DNA from: Acidobacteriota bacterium
GTDB taxonomy: Bacteria > Acidobacteriota > Blastocatellia > Pyrinomonadales > Pyrinomonadaceae
NCBI GenBank assembly: GCA_016716435.1
Contig: JADJWI010000003.1
Span: forward strand, 1,240,001 to 1,304,000
DNA: 64,000 nucleotides
Direction of reading: 5' to 3'
The position numbers and the translations under genes are program-made. The notes beneath the pieces are model-generated. The model was not told the DNA's origin, ran no database searches, and saw only the letters and a program-made list of their open reading frames with translations. Shown one piece after another: positions 49,009 through 58,768 of the stretch. How positions within the stretch are numbered: position 1 is the stretch's first letter; every line of letters begins with the position of its first letter.

Positions 49009-51132
49009 GTGAAACATTTCATTTTCGTACTTCCATTCCTGTGTGCGGCCGCCGTATCGGCTCAGACCGATCCCGCCGCGACACCTTCGCCAACTCCGCA
49101 GCCGATCCGCGAGACGGTTACTGTCTCCGCCGATGCTCCGCAGCCGCTCGATGAAGTTTCCAAGACCGTCAATGTGATCAGCGGGCAGGAGATGCGGGAG
49201 CGGGCGGACTTTTCGCTGGTCGAGTCGCTGCGTTCGATCCCCGGTTTTCGCATTCAGCAGCTCGGCGGATTTGGCCGGACGGCGAATATCAAGACACGCG
49301 GCCTCCGCAATCAGGATACGGCCGTGCTGATCGATGGCGTAAGGCTCCGCGATGCCTCGGCCATCACCGGCGACGCGACGCCTTTCTTGAGCGACCTGAC
49401 GCTAACGAGCGTTTCGAGCGTCGAGGTGCTTCGCGGCTCGGGGAGTTCGCTTTACGGGACCAATGCTATCGGCGGAACGGTCAATTTCATAACGCCGACG
49501 CCGCGACCCGGCCCGCACGGACAGCTTTCTTACGCCGCCGGAGGCTTGGGGCTGCAACGCTTTCGCGGCAATTTTTCTGACGGCACGAGCGACGGCAAGT
49601 TTGGCTTTAATCTCGCCCTTGCCCGTACGGCCTACACCAAAGGCATTGACGGCAATGACGATGCGTTCAACACGAATTTCCAAAGCCGGCTACTCTTCCA
49701 GCCGACCGCGAAGACAAACATCTCCAGCCGCTTTTTCGTCTCGGATGCTTACGTGCGGCTTAATTCGAGCCCGGACACCTTCGGTACGCCGCCGGCTTCG
49801 AACCGTGGCATTATCGACGCCGCGGCGGGCGTCAACTTCGCACCCGATGCCGACGACCCGGACGCTGTGCAGAAGTCGCAGTTCTTCCTCGGCCACGTTT
49901 CGCTGACGCAGATCCTGCGGGCGGATGTGATCTTTACGGCAAACTACTCTGGTCTTCGCACCTCGCGTAATAACGAAAACGGCCCGCTCGGCGTCGGGTT
50001 CCAGTCGGCCTCGACCTCGGTCTTTGGTGGCATTATCCAGACGGCGAACGCCGCGATCAATTGGACGCCGCGAAACCAGGACATCAAGTTCGGCTATGAG
50101 TTTGAGCACGAGAAGTTCGGCAACGAAGGCTCTACGCCGAGCGGCTCGGGCAATTTCGACACGCGTGTCACGCAGCAGAGCAGCACGCTCTTTGCCCGCG
50201 ACCTGATCAGCCTTTTCGACGGACGGCTGCAGATCGCCGGCGGCTTCCGGGCGCAAGTTTTCGGGCTCGGTTCACCGCGGTTCAGCCTGGCGAACGCTCC
50301 GTATTCGGGCGTTACGGTTTCGGATGTCCCGGCCGCGGTTACATTCGATGGGGCAGCTTCGTACTTCTTCCGCTCAAGCGGGACGAAGCTCCGGGCACAC
50401 GTCGGAACCGGCTATCGCGTGCCGTCGCTTTATGAGCGGTTCGGGACGTTCTTTAACTCGTTCGGCACGCCGAGTTTCGTCGCTCTCGGCGATCCGGGCC
50501 TCAAGCCCGAGCGTTCCGTTGCATACGATGGCGGCATCGAGCAAAGCATCGCCGGCGACCGCGTTCGGCTCTCGGCGGTCTATTTTTATACGCAGCTTAC
50601 CGATACGATCGACTACGGCAACGTGGTACCCGATATCGGCACGACAACGCGGCCCTTCGGCGGCTACATTAACCAAAAGGGCGGCATCGCCCGCGGCGGC
50701 GAGTTCAGCGGCCGTTTCGCTCCAACGTCCTCGACCGAGCTTTTCGGCTCGTACACGCTGACCAAAAGCCTGCAACGCCTGCCGCAGGTGACCGGAAGCG
50801 GTGTCATCGAAACGCTCGGCATTCCCGAGCATCAGTTCACGCTGGTCGCAACGCAACGGTTCGAGCGGTTCTGGGTCAATTTTGATCTGCTCGTTTCATC
50901 GTCGTATCTTGCGCCGATCTTCAGCAACTCGTCGTTTTCGACATACGTCTATCGCTTTGACGGCAACCGTCGCGGCGACCTGACGGCCGGATATACCTTT
51001 AAGCTCAACAAAGAACGCTTCGATCTGCGGGTTTTTGGAACGGTCGAAAACGTCTTTGACAATGAGTATTTCGAGAACGGTTTCCGCACCGCCGGCCGCA
51101 ACGCACGGGCAGGCGTGAGCTTCGGCTTTTGA
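49009..51132 (+). CDS. btuB: TonB-dependent vitamin B12 outer-membrane receptor
   Basis: 707 residues from GTG 49009 with AGAAGAGGG before it; the open frame from 48877 is the riboswitch, not protein. Signal peptide VKHFIFVLPFLCAAAVSAQ, plug domain (PLDEVSKTVNVISGQEMRER; RTANIKTRGLRNQDTAVLIDG; VEVLRGSGSSLYGTNAIGG) and a beta-barrel ending in a Phe (AGVSFGF). BtuB imports B12 across the outer membrane with TonB. A second riboswitch directly before it supports B12 as the substrate. Confidence 0.9.
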   Translation: MKHFIFVLPFLCAAAVSAQTDPAATPSPTPQPIRETVTVSADAPQPLDEVSKTVNVISGQEMRERADFSLVESLRSIPGFRIQQLGGFGRTANIKTRGLRNQDTAVLIDGVRLRDASAITGDATPFLSDLTLTSVSSVEVLRGSGSSLYGTNAIGGTVNFITPTPRPGPHGQLSYAAGGLGLQRFRGNFSDGTSDGKFGFNLALARTAYTKGIDGNDDAFNTNFQSRLLFQPTAKTNISSRFFVSDAYVRLNSSPDTFGTPPASNRGIIDAAAGVNFAPDADDPDAVQKSQFFLGHVSLTQILRADVIFTANYSGLRTSRNNENGPLGVGFQSASTSVFGGIIQTANAAINWTPRNQDIKFGYEFEHEKFGNEGSTPSGSGNFDTRVTQQSSTLFARDLISLFDGRLQIAGGFRAQVFGLGSPRFSLANAPYSGVTVSDVPAAVTFDGAASYFFRSSGTKLRAHVGTGYRVPSLYERFGTFFNSFGTPSFVALGDPGLKPERSVAYDGGIEQSIAGDRVRLSAVYFYTQLTDTIDYGNVVPDIGTTTRPFGGYINQKGGIARGGEFSGRFAPTSSTELFGSYTLTKSLQRLPQVTGSGVIETLGIPEHQFTLVATQRFERFWVNFDLLVSSSYLAPIFSNSSFSTYVYRFDGNRRGDLTAGYTFKLNKERFDLRVFGTVENVFDNEYFENGFRTAGRNARAGVSFGF

Positions 51133-51184
51133 TCGACCGCAACCCGGCCAGGCGTGATATCATCTCTTTAACCGAGGTGAAATT

Positions 51185-51715
51185 ATGAGGAAGGGCCTGT
51201 TTTTGTTGTTATTTGGCTTGGTGCTCGCTCCGCTTGCGGTTGATGCTCAAACGCGGACGGTGACCAACGCCGATCTTGAAAAGTTTCGCTCCGAGCGGCT
51301 TGAGGCCGAACGGCAGTATCGGCAGAACTACGAACGGCTCGGCCTGCCCTCGCCCGAGGAACTTGAGCGGCGGCGGGTTGAATCTGCCCGTGAAAGGGAA
51401 GAGCTTTCCGCACGGCTTCGTGCCGAAAGGATTCAGCGGGAACAGTTTGCGGCGATGGCTGCGCGAGCGGCCGCCGAACGCGAAGGTTCGGTCGTGATCA
51501 TTGAGAATGGCCGGCAGCAAGTAGTTGGCTACGGCGTTTATGGTTATCCGAATTACCGCGGCCGGCGATATTGGGCACGGCCTGGTGTCGTCTGGCGGGC
51601 AACGCCGGGCGGTGTCATTTACGAACCAGGGGGACGTTCGAGCTATATTTATACGCCGAGATCCGAGCGGCCGCGGCCGGCTTTTCGGATCAGAACTCCA
51701 AGGCCGCCACGATAG
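51185..51715 (+). CDS. Secreted coiled-coil protein, Arg/Glu-rich
   Basis: 176 residues with a signal peptide (MRKGLFLLLFGLVLAPLAVDAQ). Residues about 30-110 form a charged helix or coiled coil (ESAREREELSARLRAERIQR). The tail has Tyr/Gly/Pro and Arg-rich low complexity (VYGYPNYRGRRYW, RPRPAFRIRTPRPPR). Probably periplasmic, unknown role. Sits between btuB and gatB. Confidence 0.65.
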   Translation: MRKGLFLLLFGLVLAPLAVDAQTRTVTNADLEKFRSERLEAERQYRQNYERLGLPSPEELERRRVESAREREELSARLRAERIQREQFAAMAARAAAEREGSVVIIENGRQQVVGYGVYGYPNYRGRRYWARPGVVWRATPGGVIYEPGGRSSYIYTPRSERPRPAFRIRTPRPPR

Positions 51716-51809
51716 GCCACGGACGAGAACAACTTTGCACACGGCGAGATGCGGACTATTATTTCTAAATAGCCCGCATCTTTTCCTTTGTTAGCGGGCG
51801 TCGCAATAT

Positions 51810-53279
51810 ATGAAGAACGGCTGGGAAGCAGTTATCGGGATGGAGATCCACACGCAGCTCGCAACGGAGACAAAGATCTTCTGCGGCTGCCGGGTCGAAT
51901 TTGGCGGTGAGCCGAACGCGAATACGTGTCCGGTTTGTCTAGGTTTGCCGGGTGCTTTGCCGGTGCTTAACCGACGAGTGATCGAACTCGGTGCGAGAGC
52001 CGCACTCGCGCTAGGGCTTGAGATACAGGAGACGTCGATCTTCGCCCGCAAGAACTATTTCTATCCCGACCTACCGAAGGGCTACCAGATCTCGCAATAC
52101 GACCGGCCATTTTCGGCAAACGGAAAGCTGACGATAATGACCGCCGACCGCGACGACCACGGCCATGCCCGCGAATGGCGGCCGATGACGATCGAGATCG
52201 TCCGCATGCACCTCGAAGAGGACGCGGGAAAGAACGTCCACGAGGGTCTGCCCGAAACGGACAAATACTCCTACATCGACCTCAACCGTGCCGGCACGCC
52301 GCTCGGCGAGATCGTTACCGGGCCTGATTTTCGTTCCTCATGGGAAGCTTACGACTATGTCAACCACGTCCGCCGTGTGCTGCAGTGGGTCGGAGCAAGC
52401 GATGCGGATATGGAGAAGGGAAATCTCCGCTGCGAGGCAAATGTTTCGGTCCGGCGGACGGGCGAGAGGAAATTTAACAACAAGGTCGAGCTCAAGAATC
52501 TTAACTCCGTCCGCTTTATGCAGAAGGCGATCGAGTTCGAGATCGAGCGGCAGATAGCGGCGCACGAATCCGGCGAAGGCGTTAGCCAGGAAACGCGGCT
52601 CTGGGATGAGGCGAAGCAGGAAACGCGGGTCATGCGGTCGAAAGAGGACGCACACGATTACCGTTATTTTCCTGAGCCCGATCTGCAGCCGCTGCGGGTT
52701 ACGGCCGATTTTATCGACCGTGTAAAGAGCGAAATGCCGGAGCTTCCGGATACGATGCGCGACCGGCTGATGGAGGAGTATTCGCTTTCATATTCGGACG
52801 CCTCGCAGCTCGTTGCAGAGATCTCGCTTGCGGAGTTTTATGAAGCGGCGGCAAAGGCATCGGGCAATCCGCGGACGACGGCCAACTACATCCTTTCTGA
52901 GCTAGGCCGGGAACTGAACAACGCCGGGAAGACGGCTGTCGAATCGCCCGTAACGCCTGCGGGGCTCGCCGAGCTGATCAAGACGCTCGACGCCGGAAAG
53001 ATCAATAACAATCAGGCGAAAGAGGTTCTGGTCGAGATGTTTGCATCGGGCCGCACAGCCGCGGAGGTGATCGCCGAAAAGGGCTTCGAGCAGGTCTCGG
53101 ACGAAGGAGCGATCGCGAAGATCGTCGAAGAGGTGATCGCCGCCAATGAGGCACAGGTCGCGGCTTACCGCGGCGGCAATGAAAAGCTTTTCGGGTTCTT
53201 CGTCGGCCAGGTGATGAAAGCCTCGCAGGGCAAGGCAAACCCGAAGGTCGTAAATGAGCTTTTGAAAAAGGAACTATGA
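51810..53279 (+). CDS. gatB: Aspartyl/glutamyl-tRNA(Asn/Gln) amidotransferase subunit B
   Basis: 489 residues. N-terminal catalytic or transfer part WEAVIGMEIHTQLATETKIF, CPVCLGLPGALPVLN, and middle YFYPDLPKGYQISQYD; then DLNRAGTPLGEIVTGPDF. The C-terminal tail helical and YqeY-like domain (VAAYRGGNEKLFGFFVGQVM) is the usual end of GatB. With GatA and GatC it converts Glu-tRNA(Gln) or Asp-tRNA(Asn) into the amide form; gatA and gatC are not in this window. It is followed with an ATGA overlap by an SDR gene. Confidence 0.95.
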   Translation: MKNGWEAVIGMEIHTQLATETKIFCGCRVEFGGEPNANTCPVCLGLPGALPVLNRRVIELGARAALALGLEIQETSIFARKNYFYPDLPKGYQISQYDRPFSANGKLTIMTADRDDHGHAREWRPMTIEIVRMHLEEDAGKNVHEGLPETDKYSYIDLNRAGTPLGEIVTGPDFRSSWEAYDYVNHVRRVLQWVGASDADMEKGNLRCEANVSVRRTGERKFNNKVELKNLNSVRFMQKAIEFEIERQIAAHESGEGVSQETRLWDEAKQETRVMRSKEDAHDYRYFPEPDLQPLRVTADFIDRVKSEMPELPDTMRDRLMEEYSLSYSDASQLVAEISLAEFYEAAAKASGNPRTTANYILSELGRELNNAGKTAVESPVTPAGLAELIKTLDAGKINNNQAKEVLVEMFASGRTAAEVIAEKGFEQVSDEGAIAKIVEEVIAANEAQVAAYRGGNEKLFGFFVGQVMKASQGKANPKVVNELLKKEL

Positions 53280-53992
53280 GCTTGAATGGAAAGATCGCCG
53301 TGGTTACCGGCGGGACGAAGGGAATCGGATTTGCGATCGCCGAGCGGCTTGCCGAGGCCGGTGCCCGCGTGTTCATTTGCGGCCGCGATAAGGGCGACCT
53401 GAAGCAAGCGCTCGAAAGGCTTTCTCAGAAGGGCGAAGCGGCCGGCGAGGTGTGCGACGTCCGGAGCGAGGAACAGGTGCGGATGATGCTCGCCGAGTGC
53501 GAACGCATCTTCGGCGGGCTCGACATTCTGGTAAATAACGCCGGTATAGGCTATTTCGGCAAGACGGTCGAGGAGCTTTCGGGCGAGCACTTCCGGCAGA
53601 CGATCGAGACGAATCTTTATGGCGTCTTTTACGCCTGTCATTACGCAATCCCGATGCTCAAGAGCCGCGGAGGCGGCTATATCTTCAACATCTCATCGCT
53701 TGCGGGGCAGAATGCCCATCCGCGGATGGCGGCTTACAATGCTTCGAAGTTCGGCCTCAACGGCTTTAGCGAAGCGCTGATGCAGGAGGTCCGCCCCGAC
53801 AATATCAAGGTCAGTTACATCTGCCCCGGCAGTGTAAATACGGCATTCGGCGGCGACCAGCCGAGCGCGGAGAAGATGTGGCAGCTTCAGCCTGCGGATA
53901 TTGCACAGGTCATTATTGATCTGCTCGCGATGCCTGAGCGTGCATTGCCGAGCAAGGTCGAACTCCGGCCGAGCCGGCCGCCGCAAAAGTAG
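53276..53992 (+). CDS. Short-chain dehydrogenase/reductase (FabG-like)
   Basis: 238 residues. NAD(P)-binding TGGTKGIGFAIAERLAEAGA at the start, NNAGIGYFG, catalytic Ser in NISSLAGQNAHP, and YNASKFGLNGFSEAL (Tyr-x3-Lys). It fits classical SDRs near 3-oxoacyl-ACP reductases, but the substrate cannot be told. ATG overlaps the gatB stop, so the two share a transcript, although no functional link is known. Confidence 0.85.
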   Translation: MSLNGKIAVVTGGTKGIGFAIAERLAEAGARVFICGRDKGDLKQALERLSQKGEAAGEVCDVRSEEQVRMMLAECERIFGGLDILVNNAGIGYFGKTVEELSGEHFRQTIETNLYGVFYACHYAIPMLKSRGGGYIFNISSLAGQNAHPRMAAYNASKFGLNGFSEALMQEVRPDNIKVSYICPGSVNTAFGGDQPSAEKMWQLQPADIAQVIIDLLAMPERALPSKVELRPSRPPQK

Positions 53993-54063
53993 ATCGTTGT
54001 CAGGCGAAATTCGGTCAACTTCCGCCGCAATGGCTGCATCAAAAGAGTTTCGGGGCAAAGCTT

Positions 54064-54879
54064 ATGATATCCATCAAGTCTCACTTTCCGGCTGCAGTTC
54101 TTAGGTCGCTGGTGTTCACCATCGCGGTTGCGATACTCGCCGCGGTTTCGCCCGCCCAAATTTCGCAGTCGAAGATCGTAAAGGCCGATCTGCCTCAGCC
54201 CGAGATCGACCGCATCATCAAAAAGTTTACCGATAATGAGTTTATGTTTCGGCAGGCATTGATGGACTACGTCTTCAACCGCTCGGCCGAGATACAGACC
54301 ATCGGCATGGGCGGGCAGATAACGGGCGTATATCGCCGCGATTCGTTCATGACATTCACCGGCGACGGCCGCCGCTTTGAACGGATAACTTTCTTTCCCG
54401 TTTCCACTCTGACGGAGATAAGCGTAACGCCGGAAGACATCGAAGACCTCGGCGGCGTTAATCCTTTTGCTCTGGAGCCCTCAGCAATCGAGGAATACAA
54501 TTTCACCTATCTCGGAAAAGAAAAGATCGACGAGCTTAACCTTTATGTTTTTGACGTTTCGCCGAAGGTCATACCGAACCCGAAAAAGACCAAACAGCGG
54601 CTTTTTACCGGCCGCATCTGGGTAGATGACCGCGACCTGATGATCGTTAAATCAAAGGGCAAGGGTGTTCCGGAGACCAAGCAGAATAAGTTTCCGGTTG
54701 TCGAGACCTGGCGTGAGAATGTGGACGGCAAGTACTGGTTTCCGTCGTACTCATACGCAGATGATGAGCTCGTCTTTGACACCGGCCAGTCAGTTCGGAT
54801 GCGGATGAAGGTCAAATACACCGATTACAAACTTGGCCGGACAGAGGTTCGGATTCTGGAAGACGACGAGACGAATTAA
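54064..54879 (+). CDS. Periplasmic outer-membrane-lipoprotein-sorting-like protein
   Basis: 271 residues with a signal peptide (about 1-36). Mostly beta-strand; segments such as LNLYVFDVSPKVIP and RLFTGRIWVDDRDLMIVKSKGKG resemble LolA/LolB-type outer-membrane lipoprotein-carrier folds. The relation is structural and distant. No lipobox is seen, so it is probably a soluble periplasmic protein of unknown specific role. Confidence 0.6.
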   Translation: MISIKSHFPAAVLRSLVFTIAVAILAAVSPAQISQSKIVKADLPQPEIDRIIKKFTDNEFMFRQALMDYVFNRSAEIQTIGMGGQITGVYRRDSFMTFTGDGRRFERITFFPVSTLTEISVTPEDIEDLGGVNPFALEPSAIEEYNFTYLGKEKIDELNLYVFDVSPKVIPNPKKTKQRLFTGRIWVDDRDLMIVKSKGKGVPETKQNKFPVVETWRENVDGKYWFPSYSYADDELVFDTGQSVRMRMKVKYTDYKLGRTEVRILEDDETN

Positions 54880-54930
54880 GTTGATGGCACGTCGACGTTT
54901 CACAAAGGCATCGGGCTTCGGTCCGGTGCC

Positions 54931-55752
54931 TTAACTCTTTGCAAGTTCTTCGGCAACCGCCTGCCGGGTTTCGGTGAGGATATCCATCAGTTCACGGCTT
55001 TTTGTCTCGACCGGAGGGAGCAAAACCATCTCAACTTCACCTGCGTATGCAACGCCGGTCCGCTTTCCCATCATCATATCCGTATGCTTGATGGCGACCG
55101 GGACAATTCTCGATCCGGTTTGCAACGCTAGGTGAAAGGCACCTTTTTTGAAGGGCAGGAGTTCGCCCGGCATTGCCCGCGTGCCCTCGACAAAAACACC
55201 GAACGAAAACCCCTTTTCCATCGTCTTGCGGGCTTTTTCCATTGAGCGGCGGGCCTTTTCGGGGTTCGAGCGGTCAATGGCGAAAATGTTGACGTAATGC
55301 ATTCCCTGGCCGAATATCGGCACCGCGAGCAATTCCTTTTTCGCGACGAGCCCGAGCTTTTTGCCGGTGTAGAAAAAGAGCGTCGCGGTGTCAAGATAGG
55401 AACGGTGGTTTGAGGCAAACACGAACGATTCGCCTTCCGGCAGGTTCTCGCCGCCGCGGACGACGATACGAGCACCGCTTGCCCGTAGCCATTTTTCCGC
55501 TCCCCAACGAGCGATCGGATAAAGCCATATCTTTTTGTTGATAATGCCGAGAATAAGGAGCGACGGCGGGCCGATGATCAGAAGCAGTGAACCGGCAACG
55601 AACCACGACCACCAATATCGGAGTTTTCCCGCAAGACGTGATTTGCTAGACTCTTGCAAAGAAAACGTGATCTTTTTGTTCTCGCGGATCGCTTCTTCAA
55701 AGGCGACGGCGGCCATATCGGGTCGGGCGAGTTGGGCTATATCTTCCGGCAT
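54931..55752 (-). CDS. Lysophospholipid acyltransferase (PlsC family)
   Basis: 273 residues; ATG at 55716 is an alternative start. One or two N-terminal hydrophobic segments (WWSWFVAGSLLLIIGPPSLLIL, near 47-72). The acyltransferase motif NHRSYLDTATLFF (HX4D) and the later FVEGTRAMPG and VPVAIKHTD blocks match 1-acyl-sn-glycerol-3-phosphate acyltransferases, which make phosphatidic acid. It is divergent from the M14 peptidase gene with only 18 bases between the two start codons, if 55752 is correct. Confidence 0.85.
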   Translation of the reverse strand: MPEDIAQLARPDMAAVAFEEAIRENKKITFSLQESSKSRLAGKLRYWWSWFVAGSLLLIIGPPSLLILGIINKKIWLYPIARWGAEKWLRASGARIVVRGGENLPEGESFVFASNHRSYLDTATLFFYTGKKLGLVAKKELLAVPIFGQGMHYVNIFAIDRSNPEKARRSMEKARKTMEKGFSFGVFVEGTRAMPGELLPFKKGAFHLALQTGSRIVPVAIKHTDMMMGKRTGVAYAGEVEMVLLPPVETKSRELMDILTETRQAVAEELAKS

Positions 55753-55770
55753 TCTTTTACTAACAAAACG

Positions 55771-58188
55771 ATGATTAAGACACCACTTCTTCGGAGTAGT
55801 TCCGCTTTGCGGCTTTTCGGACTGATTTTACTTCTTTCTCTCGGCATTGTCGCACAGGTGCCGACGCCGAAGTCGGTTCTCGGGTTTCATCCGACCGACG
55901 ACCGGACGATCGCCGATTGGACGCAGATCCGCAATTACTTTGCGAAGCTTGATGCCGCGAGCCCTCGCGTCCGTGTTCAGGAGTTTGGCAAGACGACGCT
56001 CGGCCGGCCGATGATCGTCGCCTTTATCTCGTCCGAGGAGAACATCCGCGAGCTCGGCCGTTATCGTGACATCAGCCGCAAGCTTGCCGACCCGCGAACG
56101 ATCGTCCCGAACGGCATCATCGACGAAGAATCACTCTACCTCCGCGAAGGCAAAACCATTGTCTCTATCTCGTGCTCGATCCATTCGAACGAGATCGTCG
56201 CTTCGCAGATGTCGATGAATCTAGCCTATGAAATGGCGGCGGCGACCGACGAAGCGACTAAAGAAATTCTCAAGAACACGATCCTGCTTTTGATCCCTTC
56301 GTCGAACCCAGACGGCATCGATATCGTCGCAGATTGGTACCGCAAAACGCTTGGGACGAAGAGCGAGGGCACCGTTCCGCCGGAGCTTTATCACCACTAC
56401 GCCGGGCATGATAACAACCGCGATTGGTTCATGCTCAACCTGAAAGAGACGCAGGCGATCACCAAGCTCTATTGGCAGGACTGGTTCCCGCAATTTGTTT
56501 TTGACGTTCACCAGATGGGGCAGTTCGGGCCGAGGTTCGTGATACCGCCCTTCCACGATCCGCCGAACCCGCGGATTCCGCCCTCGATCGTCCGAGAGGT
56601 CGGACTCGTCGGCTACAAGATGGCCGCGGATCTTGAAGCGGCCGGCATCAGCGGCGTTGCGACCAACACGACGTTCGATATGTGGTGGCACGGCGGGTTT
56701 CGGACGGCGCCGTATTATCACAACTCGATCGGCATCTTGTCCGAAGCAGCGAGTGCCGACCTGATGACGCCCGTAACGATCACGAAGGAACGGCTCAAGG
56801 AAACGCGGCCGGTCCGCGGGCTTCGCTCGCCACTTGAGCCGGCGATAAATCACCCGAACCCATGGGAAGGCGGCCTTTGGCGGCCGCGCGACATTGCCGA
56901 GATCGAAATGGTTGCCAGCCGTTCGCTGCTGACGCTAGCGGCAAAGCATCGCGAACATTATCTGAAGAATTTCCTCGAGCTCAATCGGGCGACGGTAAAG
57001 CCAGTGCCCGACGAACCGCAGGCATATGTAATGACCGCCGGACAGCCGAACACGGAGACCATCGCACGGTTTCTCCAGATCTTGATGTGGCAAGGCATCG
57101 AGGTCCACCAGATGACCCGAGAGCTTTGGTTCAAGCATGACAAAGCGATCGACGAGTACCACGAGATGCCGCTCGGGAGCTTCATCGTTTTCGTGAACCA
57201 GCCGAAGAAGCAGAACGTGCTCAGCCTCTTCGAACGGCAAACATATCCGGACAGGATCGCGGCCGACGGTTCGCCCGATACGCCATATGACGTTGCCGGA
57301 TGGACGCTGCCGCTGCAGATGGGCATCGAGTCCGACGTCGTTTGGGACACCCGCGACCTTGAGAAGTTCCGCGACACGCTCAAGCCGGTTGCCAGCATTG
57401 ACCAGGCTCGGGCCGTTATGAACCTCGGGCCGGCGAAGGAGCCCTTTGCTAAGGTGCCAAATCCGCTCAAGAACCCGGCTCGCATTGGGCTGTATAAGGG
57501 CTGGGCGGGCTCGATGGATGAAGGCTGGACGCGGCTTGTGCTCGATAAGCACCAGATCAAGTACGACTCGGTCGGCGACCCCGCGATGCGTTCCGGCGAC
57601 CTCGCAAAATACGACGTCGTCCTTTTGCCCTCGATAAGCGAGAACGGCTTGCTCCGCGGGCTTTCGGCCGACCGCTATCCGGAAGAAGTGTCGGGTGGAA
57701 TGGGAGCAGAGGGCATCGCGAATATAAAGCGGTGGGTTGAAAATGGCGGCCGGCTTGTTTGCTTTGATGCCTCCTGCGGGACGGTGATAAAGGAATTCGG
57801 GTTGCCGATCAAGAACATACTGGCAGGCGTTAACCGCCGGGAATTTTACAACCCCGGTTCCGTCGTCAAGCTTGAGGTCGATCTTCGCCATCCGCTCGCC
57901 CGCAACACGCTCGAGGAAACGCCGGCTTACTTTACGAACAGCTCGGCATTCGAGGTGACCGGCGAGCCCACGGCGCCCGTCGGCCGCATTCGCACGGTTG
58001 CCTACTACGCCAACCGCGACGCGCTTATGTCCGGCTGGATGCTCGGCGAGAAGATGATCAACGCAAAGCCCGCCATGCTTGAGGCCGCATACGGCAAGGG
58101 AAGCATCGTGCTTTTCGCCTTCCGCCCGCAGCACCGCGGCCAGACCTGGGCGACGTTTCCTTTCATTTTCAACACGCTCGAGCGCTAA
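55771..58188 (+). CDS. Secreted M14 zinc carboxypeptidase
   Basis: 805 residues from ATG 55771 with a signal peptide (MIKTPLLRSSSALRLFGLIL, then LLSLGIVAQ). M14 motif: zinc ligands in ISCSIHSNEIVASQ (HxxE) and FDVHQMG (His), a substrate-binding GHDNNRDWFM, and catalytic LSEAASADL (Glu). The C-terminal half (after about 480) looks like a glutamine-amidotransferase-like fold (e.g. VLLPSISENGLLRG). This bipartite layout occurs in large secreted M14 proteins. Likely a periplasmic or outer-membrane peptidase. Followed by a heptamer array. Confidence 0.85.
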   Translation: MIKTPLLRSSSALRLFGLILLLSLGIVAQVPTPKSVLGFHPTDDRTIADWTQIRNYFAKLDAASPRVRVQEFGKTTLGRPMIVAFISSEENIRELGRYRDISRKLADPRTIVPNGIIDEESLYLREGKTIVSISCSIHSNEIVASQMSMNLAYEMAAATDEATKEILKNTILLLIPSSNPDGIDIVADWYRKTLGTKSEGTVPPELYHHYAGHDNNRDWFMLNLKETQAITKLYWQDWFPQFVFDVHQMGQFGPRFVIPPFHDPPNPRIPPSIVREVGLVGYKMAADLEAAGISGVATNTTFDMWWHGGFRTAPYYHNSIGILSEAASADLMTPVTITKERLKETRPVRGLRSPLEPAINHPNPWEGGLWRPRDIAEIEMVASRSLLTLAAKHREHYLKNFLELNRATVKPVPDEPQAYVMTAGQPNTETIARFLQILMWQGIEVHQMTRELWFKHDKAIDEYHEMPLGSFIVFVNQPKKQNVLSLFERQTYPDRIAADGSPDTPYDVAGWTLPLQMGIESDVVWDTRDLEKFRDTLKPVASIDQARAVMNLGPAKEPFAKVPNPLKNPARIGLYKGWAGSMDEGWTRLVLDKHQIKYDSVGDPAMRSGDLAKYDVVLLPSISENGLLRGLSADRYPEEVSGGMGAEGIANIKRWVENGGRLVCFDASCGTVIKEFGLPIKNILAGVNRREFYNPGSVVKLEVDLRHPLARNTLEETPAYFTNSSAFEVTGEPTAPVGRIRTVAYYANRDALMSGWMLGEKMINAKPAMLEAAYGKGSIVLFAFRPQHRGQTWATFPFIFNTLER

Positions 58189-58265
58189 CAGTTGTCGGTT
58201 GTCAGTTATCAGTTGTCAGAATTCAGATTGCAAAGGCTCTGCAACTCTATAACTCTGCAACTCAG
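58189..58265. repeat. Degenerate heptamer array E with a flanking octamer run
   Basis: Directly after the M14 gene stop: CAGTTGT, CGGTTGT, CAGTTAT, CAGTTGT, CAGAATT, CAGATTG. From 58236 the period becomes 8: CTCTGCAA, CTCTATAA, CTCTGCAA, CTC. It ends before the stop of the convergent minus-strand gene. Confidence 0.7.
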
Positions 58266-58276
58266 GCGTTGGCCGG

Positions 58277-58768
58277 CTAGAGCCGGGACTCAAAACTCCG
58301 GTCTAGGGTTTCGATGGCGGTGATGGTTTGTTCGAACCATTGTGCTATTTCGGGTGCTGCGGCAATTAGCGGTGCGCGTGCGGGTTTGATCTTTAGCAGG
58401 CAGAGTGTGAAACCGGTGGCGGAGCCGGGGCGGACCTCGCGGCCGCTTCTGACCTCAAAGCTGGCGTCGCACGGAGCGGCGGCGAAGGCTACATCGACCG
58501 CGTCGGCGATCGGATTCGGCTCGGAGTTCCAAAGCCTGCGAACGCTTTCGGCGTGGATATCTTTGACGCGGAGATTGATGTGCGGCGTCCGGCGATGCTT
58601 GAAGACGGCCTCATCCGGGTGGCCTTCGCAGATGCTGATCAGGTCAAGCACGGCGAGTGCATTGAGGCGTTCGAGCCAGGTGTCGTCGAGCCCGGCATCG
58701 ACGCATTTATCGCGCCAGCGGCGTTCGTAGGGGCGGCAGCCCGGTGATGTCTGTTCGATAAGGGGCAT
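58277..58768 (-). CDS. Conserved hypothetical protein
   Basis: 163 residues, soluble, no signal peptide. It has a His/Cys-rich N-terminal half (ISICEGHPDEAVFKHRRTPH) that could bind metal. No known family. Its start overlaps the stop of the flavin reductase gene by one base, so the two are likely in one operon. Confidence 0.62.
   Translation of the reverse strand: MPLIEQTSPGCRPYERRWRDKCVDAGLDDTWLERLNALAVLDLISICEGHPDEAVFKHRRTPHINLRVKDIHAESVRRLWNSEPNPIADAVDVAFAAAPCDASFEVRSGREVRPGSATGFTLCLLKIKPARAPLIAAAPEIAQWFEQTITAIETLDRSFESRL

Noticed and set aside
56935..58134. 399-residue open frame on the minus strand
   Set aside because: It lies antisense to the M14 peptidase, which has clear catalytic motifs. 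The protein is Arg/His/Pro-biased and has no recognisable domain; such frames are common in GC-rich genes.
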